Shown: positions 45,690 through 57,725, counted from the first letter of the stretch. The stretch: DNA of 64,000 bases from Lithocarpus polystachyus (GCA_033629205.1 CM066162.1:19405452-19469451); one strand, 5' to 3'. Numbers and translations: made by a program. The notes: generated by a model from the letters alone, not told the origin.

Positions 45690-45835
45690 TTTTTTTCATA
45701 ACATTTTCACAATAAATTTAAGGTGATAGATTATTACTAGTTGTTATGGGTGAGCAAAAAAACAATTTAAATTGTGAATTTAAATTAAAACTAGTAACAT
45801 TTTACCACCTAAGATATATATCGATATTTAAAGAA
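45690..45835. repeat. Fold-back MITE-like repeat, copy 1
   Basis: TTCATAACATTTTCACAATA and TAGATTATTACTAGTTGTTA on the left pair with TTAAAACTAGTAACA and TTTACCACCTAAGA on the right. It is related to the copy at 51029-51189. Confidence 0.5.
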
Positions 45836-47640
45836 TGTTAACTTCAGTTCACTACTGTGTCTATGTTCTTTATACTTTGACATGAAGGGCGGTGATAGAT
45901 ATCCAAAAGCCTCGCGATGGAACATATATGGCTTAAATCACGCACCCCACCCAAGTTGTTATCAATGTTTTTTTTTTTTAATTATTATTTTATAATTGTA
46001 GCTTTATTACGTCGTTCAAAGTAATAAATTTCCCATTTTTGAAAAATTTTCCATATTGCTATATATTTCTTGAAACTTTATAATTCAATACCATAAAATA
46101 AAGTTGAAATTTAACAGAATTATGTTTAATACTAAACAGAAAGATATAGGTGTTATATATTTCATAAGATGTACTCCCAATATTTTCTCTCTCCTCTGAA
46201 TGACTTTTCTCATACGTACAATAATATGTCTCGTTACCATCTTTCCGACCAAAGATGGTAACGTCCATGAGATCTTTCGAGTTTTAACGGCTTAAAATTT
46301 AGCAATAAATGTCTTCAGTAGACTTTCAAGCTTCAATCTCATCTCACATCTCATCCATGTGGCCTACAGCATCAAATCTTTATATTTTTGGGTGCTCCTG
46401 CTCCGGCCCCTACCTATGTTTTTTCCAACAACCATGAAGGCAATAATAAGGTTGGTATCTTGGGAAAACTTTAAGTGTACGGTCTGCCATGTCTTTCCAA
46501 GACGATATTGGACCACAAAGGGACGTTATGTTCTATTAGAGAAGCACTTTTAGCAGGGTCTTCACAAGACCGGTCGAGAACATTAGGTTAGTTGAGGTTT
46601 CTTGTTCTTATTAGTATGAAATGTATGATTAAGACAATCATGTAAATTTCCACAATGTTATTGGAGAAAATAATGCATGGAAAACCAATTATTGCCCCCC
46701 CAAACTATAGCTGTGTACAAGTCCTTCTGCAGATAAATGCAGGCTGACCTTCCAAATACTAACTATTCTTTCATAAGAAATGGCATAATGAAAATTAAAA
46801 TTTGTTAAAAGTTCTCGTAGATTAGATTAAGATAAATGTTTTTGAAAACCCTCATGTTAAGGCCGATACGAAAAAAATTTATCATCTTCTTTTTGGAATC
46901 AGCAATATATACAGATTTTGTTTGTGATTCCAATCTGCTAAAGCTCATATTTCCAATATTGCAAATCAACGTCTGCCAGACAGTATTAGTCATGTGTGTA
47001 AGCTGAAAAACAAGGACTATACATACAGAATTAGAGGTCCTACAATTGCATTGTATGAAGAGTTCCATTATTCAAGCCTCAATGACCCATTATCTATTGA
47101 TATAAATCCTAAGTACTGAGTCTTCTGTCATGCACAGCAACTCATGTCACCATTGTTGGACTTATCGATTGAGAAGAGATTGTCCAGCCACGTTTATATA
47201 TTTATCAATTGTTAATACAATATATATGGACCAATATTACAAATAGTGATCGTTGCTTATTTTGAACCTCGTGAATTGCATGAAAGGTAAGGATATAATC
47301 TGAAGTTTTCGCTTCAATCTATCAATTTATTTCTGTGATGCCATTTTCACTGGATCAGAAGCATATTCTTAACCTTTGATAGACACACATAAGTATGAAT
47401 CCATGCATGGAACGTATTTACATGGTTTTATGTATTGATTATTATTTCATGGGTTCATATATACAAGCATGATTTTATTTTCCTTCTTTTATGCATAACT
47501 ATTGTCTTAATTCTTTTCACGTAAAAGATATAATTTATATGTTGCTGTCAAGACTTCCCTATCTTAGTCTTTGAGTACGCATTGAGGTACATTACTTGAC
47601 AAGACAGAAGTTTAAGTTTTCAGGACAATCTAATTATTGG

Positions 47641-47983
47641 TGTTGTAGGGCTTAGGTGATACAGATTGATTAAGGAAGAATAAATTATTTTAACATTTTA
47701 TGTTATTTTCTTTTTCTTAGTTGAATTAGGATTTTAATTGTTTTTCTTTTCCTAGTTAAGTTGTTTTTCATTTCTCAAGTAGGAGTAGGTTTATTATTTC
47801 TTTTCCTAAAAGGAGTAGAAGAAATTCTATTTCTATAAATACTCTTTGTAGAGAGGTTGATTATGATTATTTGTTGATTAATAAAAGCTTGTTAGAGAGG
47901 TTTTCTCTATTATCTTGCCTACTAGCCTAATGTTCTTGTGGAACTTAGGTTTTGTGAAAGATTTGTAATAATTGTGTGTTACA
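47641..47983 (+). mobile_element. LTR-like remnant
   Basis: The segment starts TGTTGTAGGGCTTAGG, carries TATAAAT at 47834-47840 and AATAAA at 47880-47885, and may end at TTACA (47979-47983). The order fits a small Copia-type LTR. The putative 5-bp flanks (ATTGG and GATTC) do not match, so the boundaries are uncertain. Confidence 0.4.
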
Positions 47984-48051
47984 GATTCTGCTTCTGCACA
48001 CCTATGCTGCATCATCAGGGGACACGAAATGTTTTACTGTCCAATATATGT

Positions 48052-48525
48052 ACACAAATGCAAATCATATTCAAAATCAGAACCCAAGAATCTTTCCACG
48101 TGAGAAAAAATGGCAAAATAACGTGGACGCTAAGGGTCGGTACAAGCCACACATCACAAATGATGTTAACTTTTCCAACATGTGGACTACTTGTGGGGCA
48201 TTTCTTAACTAAAAAAATATAGCTAGTACCTTATGTGCTATCATGTAACCAGGTCACAAAATTAGTCAAGCATATCCACCTTAACATGCACGCAAATGCA
48301 AATCATATTCAAAATTAGAACCCAAGAATCCTTCCACGTATGGAAAACAAGCAATACAACGCAAACGCTAAGGGTCAGTACAAGGTACATGTCACGGATG
48401 ATGTTAACTTTTCCAACATGTGGGATTATGGGGGGCATTCCTTGTCTTAAAATTTAGCTAGTAGCTTATGTGCTATCATGTCACCAGACCACAAAATTAG
48501 TCAAGCATATGCACCTTAACTATGA
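48052..48525. repeat. 238-bp tandem duplication
   Basis: CAAATGCAAATCATATTCAA begins at 48055 and again at 48293. Shared downstream landmarks include GATGTTAACTTTTCCAACAT and ACAAAATTAGTCAAGCATAT. The copies differ by many substitutions, so the event is not recent. Confidence 0.88.
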
Positions 48526-48590
48526 AACAATTATAGCATTAGCATTCAGATAATATAATCAAAACTACTCAATCAAATAATATAAACAAC

Positions 48591-48593
<3 letters not shown>

Positions 48594-48630
<37 letters not shown>
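48594..48630. repeat. (CT)n microsatellite followed by ACC-rich DNA
   Basis: About 18 CT units. The next 330 bp is rich in CCACC, CAACCA and AAACACC words and ends in (GA)n at 48963-48987. The ORF across it is a composition effect. Confidence 0.8.
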
Positions 48631-48631
<1 letters not shown>

Positions 48632-49810
48632 GCAAACCACTAGCAACCACCTACTAGCGAAACTTAGCTACAACCACCAACCGCCACCACCACTAAAACA
48701 CCGAAACCAACCACATCAAAAAAAATGAAACACCAAAACCAACTAACCACCGAAACACCAAACCAACCAACCACCACCATTGAAACACCAAATCAAAATT
48801 GAAACACCAAAAACCAACCACCGCCACTAAAACAACGAAACCAACCACACCAAAAACTAAAGCACCAAAACTCAGCCACTGCCACCGATATCCAAATCAA
48901 CCCTCACTGCCACTCAAATCACAACCCACCAACCCAATTGCAGATCCACATTCACCCAAAATCGAGAGAGAGAGAGAGAGAGAGAGGGTGAAATAAAATA
49001 AGGATTTTTAAGTTTAACACCTAGCTACAGTAAGTGAATTTGAGCGATTTTGTTGAAAAAGACCATAAAGTATCAATTAAATTATAAGTTTAGAGTAAAT
49101 TTTTGAGTGTAATAATAATGTGTTATACTTAGGATTCAATACTTCCCCTCTCTTTTGGTTACACATGCAATCATATGAATTCATTTAACATACATGTTCA
49201 CGTAGGGTATAAACTCTTTTTGTGCAAGTTTAGAACATAGTGAAATGGTCATATGTTTAGTCATTGGTAGTACTTTAGATCACTTTATCTGCAATTATAT
49301 AATTTGTTTGACTACCAAGAAGAAATTTCATATTCAGTCTCGGATGATGGCCCTCTTGTCTGTCCAACTTTTTCTGCACGCCACTCCGTCGTTATCTCCT
49401 GAAGTCTACAAGGATAATTGGATAAAGAAGCAAATGATCAGAGCAACTGGCAATGAAAAAAAATAGAGCGGAAAAGATAGGGAAAAGGGGAGGATAAGGA
49501 AGCTTTTCAAACTGTGTTTTGTTATATTTTATCAATGTATCAAAAGTATCTAGGGAGGGATCTACCTTTTTGGCTTCATTTCAATAAATTATTAAAATTT
49601 CTCTCAAAAGCAAAATGTCCCAATCTTAGCTTATCCATAACATTGCAGAAGAAAAGACGTAAAAAACAGCACCTGCATTTTCTCCTTGGTGAGTTCAAGT
49701 TCCATTCCTATTTGTGGTGCCCAAGTTTGCATGATCCTAATAAGTTGGGTAGCATTCATGACACAATTGTTCAATGTAGCCTTTACTCATCTTCTTAATT
49801 TATTATGGTC

Positions 49811-49986
49811 ATGCTAACAATTGTCGTTAGGGCATTGGTTAACAATCTATTTTAGGAAATTTTAGTACCACTTTTATAAGAAATGAAAAAAGCTGTCAGA
49901 ACATTAATTATTTTATTTTTTTTTTCCATAAAAACTTTCTTTATATAGATTATTAATCAATGCCCTTAAGTCATTCATTAGCGTTT
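49811..49986. repeat. MITE-like element, copy 1 of an inverted pair
   Basis: The arms ATGCTAACAATTGTCGTTAG/GGCATTGGTTAAC and TTAATCAATGCCCTTAAG/CATTCATTAGCG are imperfect inverted repeats. The element resembles the reverse complement of 50274-50452 along its whole length. Confidence 0.6.
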
Positions 49987-50273
49987 CTCATATATATATA
50001 TTTTTCTTCTTATAAAAGAGCTACATTATATAAACGTTTTACTTGATAGTCAAAGATAGCAACTTATCTTCCAAAAGAAAGAAATGTTTCCTTCTTCTAT
50101 ATCTTCCATTAAAAAATAGAAAAAAGAAAAAGAAAGAAATGTTTCTTCCTCGTCCAAAAGACACACAAAACGCAAAAGAAAAAACACATGCAACATGTCA
50201 GTCGGTGATGACTTTTACGTAAGACTCATGTACTCGTGAGAAGGAAGATGCACAAATATTGAGGTAATAATTA

Positions 50274-50452
50274 ATGTTAGCGAATACTCTTAGAATATTA
50301 GTTAATAATCAAATTAAATAAAATTTTCATAGAAAAAGAAAAAAAGTAATTAATATTTTGACAACTTTTTTTATTTCTTATGAAAGTGATGCCAAAATTT
50401 TTCTAAAATAAATTATTAACCAATGTCTAAGGACACTCATAAGCATTTTCCT
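50274..50452. repeat. MITE-like element, copy 2 of an inverted pair
   Basis: AATGTTAGCGAATACTCTTA opens it and CTAAGGACACTCATAAGCAT closes it. The orientation is opposite to copy 1, about 290 bp away. Confidence 0.6.
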
Positions 50453-50482
50453 ATATATATATATATATATATATATATGAGC

Positions 50483-50654
50483 AAAATTTAAGTACAGTAC
50501 TTAGGTGTTATTTCTTAGGTTTCCTTCTTAAGATTCTGCCATGTGAATTTTTTCTCATGAGATGTAAGTGTATTTTTTAGTTAAGTAGCCACGTGGCTGA
50601 ATTTTTAGAAAGGAACCTAAGGAACAGTATCTAAAATACTGTACTTAAGTTTTA
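50483..50654. repeat. Fold-back MITE-like element
   Basis: AAAATTTAAGTACAGTACTT on the left matches AAAACTTAAGTACAGTATTT read from the right. The arms continue through TTAGGTT(T)CCTTCT and GCCA(C/T)GTG for about 70 bp. It is flanked by TATATA runs, so a duplication cannot be read. Confidence 0.65.
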
Positions 50655-50681
50655 TCCTCTATATATATGTATAAAAGCAAA

Positions 50682-50861
50682 TGTTAAGCAGCACCAATGT
50701 GGTGCTAGTTAAGGATGTATTCTTCATTTAAAAAGCTGCAAAAAGTTATAAAAATGTGTAAAAAATAGTATAAAGCTACAAAAAGTTACAAAAAAAACAT
50801 AAACTGTAAAATAAAAAATAAGAAAGGTGTTGTTAACGGCACCTTACGATGCTCGTTAACA
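50682..50861. repeat. Fold-back repeat
   Basis: TGTTAAGCAGCACC on the left is partly complementary to the right end, which reads TGTTAACGAGCATCG on the other strand. The interior is A-rich with repeats of GCTACAAAAAGTTA-like text. Confidence 0.45.
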
Positions 50862-51028
50862 CAAAAGATTCATGCTTCATAACAACCTTCTTCGAGTAAG
50901 AATTCCTTAAAAACTTGGTAAAGTGTCAAGTGCATCTTATATATATAAATGGATAAATTCTAAACCCTCTTAATAATAATGTGCTATTACTAAAAGTAAG
51001 AGTGCTTAAGCAAGAGAAATGCAATGTT

Positions 51029-51189
51029 CGTAATATTTTCAAAACAATTTCATAACAAATCTTAAGTAGCAGATTGTTATTGGCTGTTACTAATGATCAA
51101 AAAAGTGATTTCAATTGTAAGTTCAAATTAAAACCAATAACAACTTACCACCTATAATTTGTTGTGAATGTGTTATGAAAATATCATGT
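51029..51189. repeat. Fold-back MITE-like repeat, copy 2
   Basis: TTTCATAACAAATCTTAAGT and AGATTGTTATTGG on the left pair with CCAATAACAA and TTGTGAATGTGTTATGAAAA on the right. Related to 45690-45835. Confidence 0.6.
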
Positions 51190-52357
51190 ACGTTCTCCTC
51201 AAACAAATAGTTACTCTATCTGTATTGTGTCTTTATTTCTAATTTGTAATGGGTCCCTATTTCTCCAAATCTTTTGGCAATAAATTGAATTTTCAAAAAA
51301 CATATCCTGAATATAGTCAAAATACCATATTTATACTTCAGTCTATGATTTCATGTTAATCATGATTTAAGGTCACGATTTTAAGCTGAGGTGCTAGCTT
51401 AATCCCTCTGATGCTGAGTTAAAAGCTCATTGTGCTGTCAGCAAAATAAAATTATGAGCTCCACTCAAGATTTCAAACCATAATGTCACCAGACTTTCAC
51501 CTCCAACTTCAATATATGCCAACAACTAAAAAACCATTAGTTCTACTCTTAATTTCAACCCTCGATGTCATTTAGTTTCCACCTCCAACTATGTTAGCTT
51601 CATCTGCAAGAGCAAGAGTTTTCATACCAGCAATTGTTCATCATCACCCAACAGAGCCAACAAACCTTACAAGCCAACAAACCTTACAAGTTACAGTCAT
51701 TTACCAATATGTAATAATAATAAATAAATAAATATAGTATTTTTAAAAGAATAACGGTCTTCTCCATGTTCATCTCCATTTTCAATTGTTTCTAGCGTAG
51801 ATTATAATAATGTTTGGTAGGAACTTATTTTCATTACAATAAAGTCGGGTTGTCCTGTGCTGTACCAATAAAGCTTGGAGTGTCCTGTGCTGCAACACAA
51901 TAATGAGAAAATGGTGGGGTGTATAATCCAAAATTTCTACAGAAGTTTTGCAGTCAATCCTTGAGGAAATCCAGACTGTATCTTACTAGAGACTAGGTTG
52001 TGTATTCATTTGTTACTATTTTAGATTTATTTTTTACAAAAGCAGCAAAATTATCTAAGATCTCAAACACAGTTGCCCCTCCGTGAATGTAAGAAATAAA
52101 ACTTAACAGTCTGAATAATAATGTGCCAAAGATAATGAAAATATATAACATGAATTTTTTTTTTTTTATTATCATCAAAGAATTCCAATAATTCCAACTT
52201 GTCTCTAAGATGTATTATTCTCTCCCTCAACAATGAAACGAAAAATAGGGGAAAAAATGTGACTAATTTTTCAGTGGGGATAAAAAAATGGTGTCATTCT
52301 CATATACTCTGTAAATACACGGGGCCTCACCCAATAAATAAACACTCACAAAACCTA
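51190..52357. other. Intergenic DNA, no gene seen
   Basis: No supported feature. A short near-duplication at 51843-51895 contains GTCGGGTTGTCCTGTGCTGT followed by GGAGTGTCCTGTGCTGCAAC. Confidence 0.5.
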
Positions 52358-52366
52358 CCATTAAAG

Positions 52367-52588
52367 AAGTCCAAATCTTTTGTCCCACTTTTTCTACTCC
52401 ACTCTATACTCTACCAATAAAAACTTGCCACGCATTCACCTAATTAATTAAATACCACTATTTATTAATAATGGTAGTATTAATAAGTCAATAAGTATAG
52501 TATTTAATTAATTAAGTGAACACTTGATAAGTTTTTATTGGTGAAGTATAGAGTGGAGCAAGACAAGTGGAACAGAAGATTTGGACTC
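52367..52588. mobile_element. Mutator-like fold-back MITE, 222 bp
   Basis: The left arm AAGTCCAAATCTTTTGTCCC and the right arm, read on the other strand as GAGTCCAAATCTTCTGTTCC, are long inverted repeats that continue through CCACTCTATACT and ACCAATAAAAACTT. CCATTAAAG at 52358-52366 and 52589-52597 is a perfect 9-bp duplication. It lies about 220 bp beyond the dolichol kinase stop codon. Confidence 0.82.
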
Positions 52589-52810
52589 CCATTAAAGTAC
52601 TGAAACTTGATCAATCCTAAACCTACTCCAGAGACCAACCTATCTAACAAGGGTATACAACTGGCTGTTTGAAATCTACTGGTACTGGTGGATTTGTTAT
52701 GTCTACAAAAACGTGCTCAAAGGCAATTGATCCATAATCATGGAGAACTGAGGCAGTATTTGTCATAACCATTCATGTGTATATATACTTTTAGGAGGTT
52801 GGAGCTGCAT

Positions 52811-52924
52811 TTACAGACAGAGAAGGCTATAGAAAACGAGTGGTATGAAAGCATTGTCAAGTTGTGCTGTGTACGCCTCCAACAAACCACAGACAGTCAC
52901 GGCTAGGAGAAGAGACAACCAATG
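52811..52924 (-). CDS. DOLK: Dolichol kinase exon 14 (last)
   Basis: This exon encodes the final 37 residues, HWLSLLLAVTVCGLLEAYTA and on to FYSLLCL, then TAA. It contains the last membrane segment and the conserved E-A-Y-T-x-Q-x-D-N motif (EAYTAQLDN) of the family's C-terminus. The acceptor is TTTTTGCAG. Confidence 0.92.
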   Translation of the reverse strand, partial: HWLSLLLAVTVCGLLEAYTAQLDNAFIPLVFYSLLCL

Positions 52925-53090
52925 CTGCAAAAAGTTGACATGGACACATCGACAAATGCATCAATAACCCAAACAAAAAAGATCCATCAAGTTATATTAA
53001 CAAAATTAGTCCAACTATTTTAATTTATGTTTCTGGCTTTGTATCATCTTTTTTTGGTTTGGGAGGGGGGAGAAGGGTGAAGGGGAAGAA

Positions 53091-53240
53091 GAGGGCAAAG
53101 GGATTTTAAAAATGGTACAACAGGAGCATGAATAAGTCGATGAGTCTTAATTTGGAACCCAAAAAGAGGGCAAAGGGATTTTTAAAATGGTACAACAGGA
53201 GCATGAATAAGTCGATGAGTCTTAATTTTGATCCCAAAAC
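53091..53240. repeat. 75-bp tandem duplication in DOLK intron 13
   Basis: GAGGGCAAAGGGATTTT begins at 53091 and 53166. Both units carry GGTACAACAGGAGCATGAAT and AAGTCGATGAGTCTTAATTT and are almost identical, so the event is recent. Confidence 0.92.
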
Positions 53241-53564
53241 CCTCAAGACATAAAAAAAAATCATCCAAGCATCTTGGCATGAAACTTCTTAAGTAACAAT
53301 ATTCTTGTAATATGGGCACATAAAAAGGGTATGCAGCTCATTCTCCAATTAGTAAAAACCAGACAAACCTGGATTGGATACATGAGAATGGTGCATCTAG
53401 GTCAAAGACTAACCTAGTTGCCTTCACTTTAAATTTATTAAGCCAATTTAGACATCTGATGCTTTTTATAGAAGAAAAAATCAATTGATACAGGCAGTTC
53501 AGTTATTTAACCAAATTAAGTCCAATAAAGCCACAAGCAAGAGAGAGGGTGAGGGAGAGAGGAC

Positions 53565-53665
53565 CTGGGTAAAAATATATCCAGTAGATGCTAGAAGTGG
53601 AAGCAGAATTGAGCAAGCAGCCAGCATAGACGTTATACCAGCTGCAGTCCCTTCAATAGTTTTCT
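53565..53665 (-). CDS. DOLK: Dolichol kinase exon 13
   Basis: Encodes KTIEGTAAGITSMLAACSIL and on to GYIFTQ, with the conserved K-K-T-x-E-G-T motif (about residues 499-505) seen in CTP-dependent polyprenol kinases, followed by a membrane segment. The first Lys codon is split with exon 12. The acceptor is CACTAG. Confidence 0.92.
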
Positions 53666-53781
53666 CTAGTGATCAGAAAGAATACCACATATGTCAGCAA
53701 ATTAGCCCTATTAGGGAAAATAAGTAAATTAAAAGAAATTAAAGGACGGAATAGACAGGGTCGAAGGGTGAGGGGACTTAC

Positions 53782-53833
53782 TGCCAGTTTTACTCCACCT
53801 GAGGACACCATACTTGTGGCCAACCATTGACGC
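53782..53833 (-). CDS. DOLK: Dolichol kinase exon 12
   Basis: A small 52-nt exon encoding ASMVGHKYGVLRWSKTG. It follows GDTM of exon 11, so the G-D-T-M-A-S motif linked to CTP binding spans the junction. The acceptor is GCTCCAG and the donor GGCA/GTAAGT. Confidence 0.92.
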
Positions 53834-54354
53834 CTGGAGCATAACCATAGTTATGTTTTCATAATGAGATACAACTAAAAGAATAGTATGATGGTAGTCA
53901 TACAGAATGCATAGTAGACCTTATCCCAAATTGACCACAGGCATTGCACCAGGAGTAAGATTGTTGTCATAAAAAGTCAACTGTTAGAAGTTTTATTAAT
54001 AGCAATGACAACCAAAAATGAGGAATGCCTTGAGTGAACTTCAACTCCTTTCGAAGGGACTTTGGTTATAAGGAAGAAAGAAGATCAATGGCTTCTGGAC
54101 AAGTACATAAAGGTGTACAGCAAGAAAACTGCTCTAGATCTTTTTGAGGTACCTTTTCTATAATGTCTCTTCAATAAAAAAATTCATTATACTTCTATTG
54201 GATGAAACAATTTTAATGACAGTGACAGTGTAGGTTACAGGAAATGTACTGATAACATCATTTCCCTCATTACAACTACATAGTGATTTAAAAACCTGTA
54301 CTTCAACATGTTCCACAAGTAAATTCCACTTCCCTACTAAAAGAAGTAAACCTG

Positions 54355-54850
54355 AAGTCAAAGTTAAAAATGATAATAATATTACTACAAATAAACAATA
54401 AAAGAAACTGAAAAATGCAGTATAGCTTGCAAATCTCCCTCCAAAATTTAACCTTACACATGATGACTCATTTTTTAAAGTCATGAAAGGCCAACAACTT
54501 AAGAATCTAACTTATTTTGCGTTGTTTAATTTTCACTGTATTTCATGGATGCATAATAGATAATGCACCTTGAATGCTATTATGCGTAAGTCAAAGTTAA
54601 AATATAAATAAATAAATAAATAATCATAATAATCATAATAATAATAATAATAATACAAATAAACAATAAAAGTAATTGAAAAATGCAGTATAGCTTGCAA
54701 ATCTCCCTCCAAAAATTAACCTTACACAGATGACTCATTTTTTAAATTTATGAAAGGCCAACAACTTAAGAATCTAAATTATTTTGCACTGTTTAATTTG
54801 CACCGTATGTCATGTATGCATAATAGATAATGCACCTTGAATCCTATTAA
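54355..54850. repeat. 233-bp tandem duplication in DOLK intron 11
   Basis: AAGTCAAAGTTAAAA starts at 54355 and 54588. Both units contain AATGCAGTATAGCTTGCAAA, GAAAGGCCAACAACTTAAGA and ATAGATAATGCACCTTGAAT. The second is lengthened by (AATA)n and (ATA)n tracts. Confidence 0.92.
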
Positions 54851-54968
54851 GCAAGCTTTCTAGTAAATATATTGGACCTTGGCATCTTACTTGATAAATT
54901 TAATGGTCTGAAATATTAAAGCATTTATAGAAATCAACATGATAATATATGGCAACAAGCAGACTCAC

Positions 54969-55083
54969 CATTGTATCTCCAATTCCAAGACTCAAAATTC
55001 CGGCAAAAGGGGCAAGTGGTCGATCGTTGAATCCAGAAGACATCCAAATCGGAAGTGCGCAACCCAATAAGAGAGAGAAATGG
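54969..55083 (-). CDS. DOLK: Dolichol kinase exon 11
   Basis: Encodes HFSLLLGCALPIWMSSG and then FNDRPLAPFAGILSLGIGDT ending in M, a loop and membrane segment leading into the CTP-binding motif. The acceptor is TTTTTAG and the donor ATG/GTGAGT. Confidence 0.93.
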
Positions 55084-55181
55084 CTAAAAAGTAGATAACG
55101 TAAAGAAAGAAGAATTAAAAACTGTATGTATCAAACATATGCTTTACAGGTTTGAGCTACATGGAAAATAACATGCCATAC

Positions 55182-55270
55182 CTTACAATAAGAAGATCAG
55201 AATCACGATGGTCTGTGAAAGCATTCATAAATTGATGTACAAGTTGTCCCAAAGGCCAAATTCTCCACAC
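55182..55270 (-). CDS. DOLK: Dolichol kinase exon 10
   Basis: Encodes VWRIWPLGQLVHQFMNAFTD and HRDSDLLIVS. I use the donor AAG/GTATGG rather than the GTAAGG five bases earlier, because only the later site keeps the reading frame into exon 11 (V-S-H-F). Confidence 0.9.
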
Positions 55271-55540
55271 CTGGCTAAAAAAATATAGTTATGGAAGATC
55301 AACCAAAAAGAGCTATAACAAAAAATTAAACCAGTTTCACTGTTTGCAAGAAACACTAATACCCATCTTATAAGTTGTCAATAACATGGTCATAGCAAGT
55401 TTACATCACTTTGGAGAGATACAGGCCAGAAAGGACTAACTGGCCCAAATGAAACAATTAGTAAAGTCATTTTTGTTTATGGAATAAGAAAAATAACAAA
55501 ATTTTCAACATCAATTACTGTGGCTGGATGGTGAACTTAC

Positions 55541-55606
55541 TCGAATAATTTCTATCACCAAGAAAACTGCCAGAGCTGCACCAAATGCTAGATCAAGAAA
55601 CTTTGG
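55541..55606 (-). CDS. DOLK: Dolichol kinase exon 9
   Basis: Encodes PKFLDLAFGAALAVFLVIEI then IR, one membrane segment. The acceptor is CTTTTCAG and the donor CGA/GTAAGT. Confidence 0.92.
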
Positions 55607-55698
55607 CTGAAAAGCAAATGCCAGTCAGCAGTATTATTAAACAAACCATTACTAGAATGGGCTAGCACAAAAGATGCATCCTCCATAGTCCTAATCAC

Positions 55699-55888
55699 CT
55701 GGAAGATTAGAGCAGGCAGAAACATTGAAACAGCCATCAGATGGTAGTATTTTCGGAGAAGAATCCTTTCAATCTTACTATTCTTGGAAATGTTGTAGAA
55801 CCGCAAAACGGACACATATATCACACACACCCAGTACATACATAAAGATAGTCTTTTCAGTGGCTCCGAAAAAACAAACGAGATTACC
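55699..55888 (-). CDS. DOLK: Dolichol kinase exon 8
   Basis: Encodes VISFVFSEPLKRLSLCMYWV through NISKNSKIERILLRKYYHLM to PALIFQ. The K-I-E-R-x-x-L-R-K-Y-x-H segment is a family landmark on the cytosolic side before the catalytic half. The donor is CAG/GTGATT. Confidence 0.93.
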
Positions 55889-57513
55889 CTGTCAAAAAAG
55901 ATATGGTGCAAACATAAGAAGACAATCTGAGAACTGGCCAGATAATGGTAATGTAATTTGATTTACAGACATAGCATAGGATGAAAAATTAAAGACTAGA
56001 CAAAGTAAAGACCTGCAGTCATTTCACCAAGCAAATCATCCAAATGTCTCAGGAAACTTAGCATGAGGAAAAGCATTCAAGTAATCATTGTGACTTATAC
56101 AGTCAATAGCATGGAATACTAGTAAAATTTCAATGTGAATTATGATTCTCACCCCCATAATAAGGAGTTTCCAACAAGGGATCAAAGACAAGAGGGGGAC
56201 ATAATGCCTTCCAATGAGAATTTTACAACATAAAAAGGAAGCTAGATGCCATGGAGAATGTTCCACACAACACATGCTTCTAAATAGAAAGCTGCTTGCA
56301 ATTCTCCCTTGTCTAGGTCTGTTAACACTAGAAGAACTACCCCATCAAAGTTAGTGGCCAAAGATGCTTCATTCTCCCTTTTCCAATGGTCTGAAGCTGG
56401 CTTTAGCCAAACCTAAGTGCTGACTCCTAGAAATTCTCTCTTGCCTGGTGTTGAATCCTAGGTTATCAATCCTTTAATTTTCTGTTTTTTCAATTTATTG
56501 TAGCATCGTTTTGGTTTTGTCCTACATCACCTAGAGCTTCAATCAATCAAGTTGTACCAGAAAATCATGATAGGGTGAGTGACCACATAGTTCCACTTGA
56601 TGATAAAGAAATATGAGATGATGCTTCTCTTGATGCTGAATAGTTGAAACTGGCACATACTGAGATTCTAAGATCAAGTTGATTAGCTTGTTGATGCAAA
56701 TAAAGCACTCAAAATTTATATGGATGGAACTAACAACCTTTTTTTTTTTTATCAGCATAGAAAGAAATTATTTTAACGAGTCAATCTCATCTGTAATGGT
56801 GAAGTTATTAATTATGAAAACAATTTGCAAATTTAATAAGTGAACGTTCAAGTTGAAAAACTTATGGAAAAGGAAAAAAAGTTTCCAAAAAACTGAGGGA
56901 AAAGAATAGTTCTTTAATATCTTATATTAGCCAAGAGAAGCTTCAATCTTTACACACAACATTCTTTTGTTTTGGCAAGTTACACATGCACCTCTTAAAC
57001 CCACGACCTCACCCTCATCCCACTACTAGGAAAGTGTCAATTAAGTTATAGGTCATTGGCTCTCCACACAACAATCATAGCACACAAAACCTTATCATGA
57101 TATGACTGTTTATTCAATATCGTTGTGCAAGTAACAGTCCATGACAAGAAATTGACATTCAAGAAGACCAATCTATTCAATTAATTAAAATTTAAAACAC
57201 TGCAGCACAAACTGACTTGAACCCTAGGGCCTAGTGCTGTAAATATCTTTATAATTTAAGTACTAGCACCATAATGACACTGAGGGAGCAGCTTATATTT
57301 TCTGCTGGAATACAATGGCAAAGCACGCTAATCCATGCATCATCAAATACCAGCACATGATACTCCATCTCCTCATGGTTCGTGAAAACAACGCTAACTA
57401 CTCAATTACCCCATTACCACCAAATCAATTTGATGATATGTTGATAACACAACGCATAGAAGAAAAACAAGCATCATATTCAGTTATGTGTTGATACTTG
57501 ATAGAAGTAATAC

Positions 57514-57725
57514 CATAAAAATGGATGCACACTAAAATCCTGAGCAAACTGCATCCATGATGGGATTATCACAATCAAGATAAATCCAAGGGATGCAAAG
57601 AATATAAGAGATTTCCCTATCTCGTATGTTCTTGATTCAGAGTTAGCACTACTTGAAGAGCATTCCCATATTCGAAGAACAAATTTAAAGACCATTGGAA
57701 AAAGAAGAAGGCCTAGTAGCACCCC
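57514..57725 (-). CDS. DOLK: Dolichol kinase exon 7
   Basis: Encodes GVLLGLLLFPMVFKFVLRIW, a loop with SSSSANSESRTYEIGKS, and a membrane segment through VIIPSWMQFAQDF. The Trp codon at its end is split with exon 8, across a 1.6 kb intron. Confidence 0.92.

Larger units (their letters stand above)
43120..47635. other. Intergenic DNA with repeat fragments, no gene seen
   Basis: No supported gene. It holds a 70-bp tandem duplication (44647 and 44717), a partial copy of the MITE found at 52367 (near 45140-45215, GAGTATAGAGTGGAGG), a fold-back repeat at 45690-45835, and the end of a further repeat near 43777-43800 (CATTCGTTAGCATTTC). Confidence 0.5.

Noticed and set aside
48799..48996. Thr/Pro/Lys-rich ORF
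   Set aside because: It arises from ACC/AAC simple sequence and a GA microsatellite.
53485..53727. Plus-strand 80-codon ORF
   Set aside because: It is the reverse strand of dolichol kinase exon 13 and its flanks.
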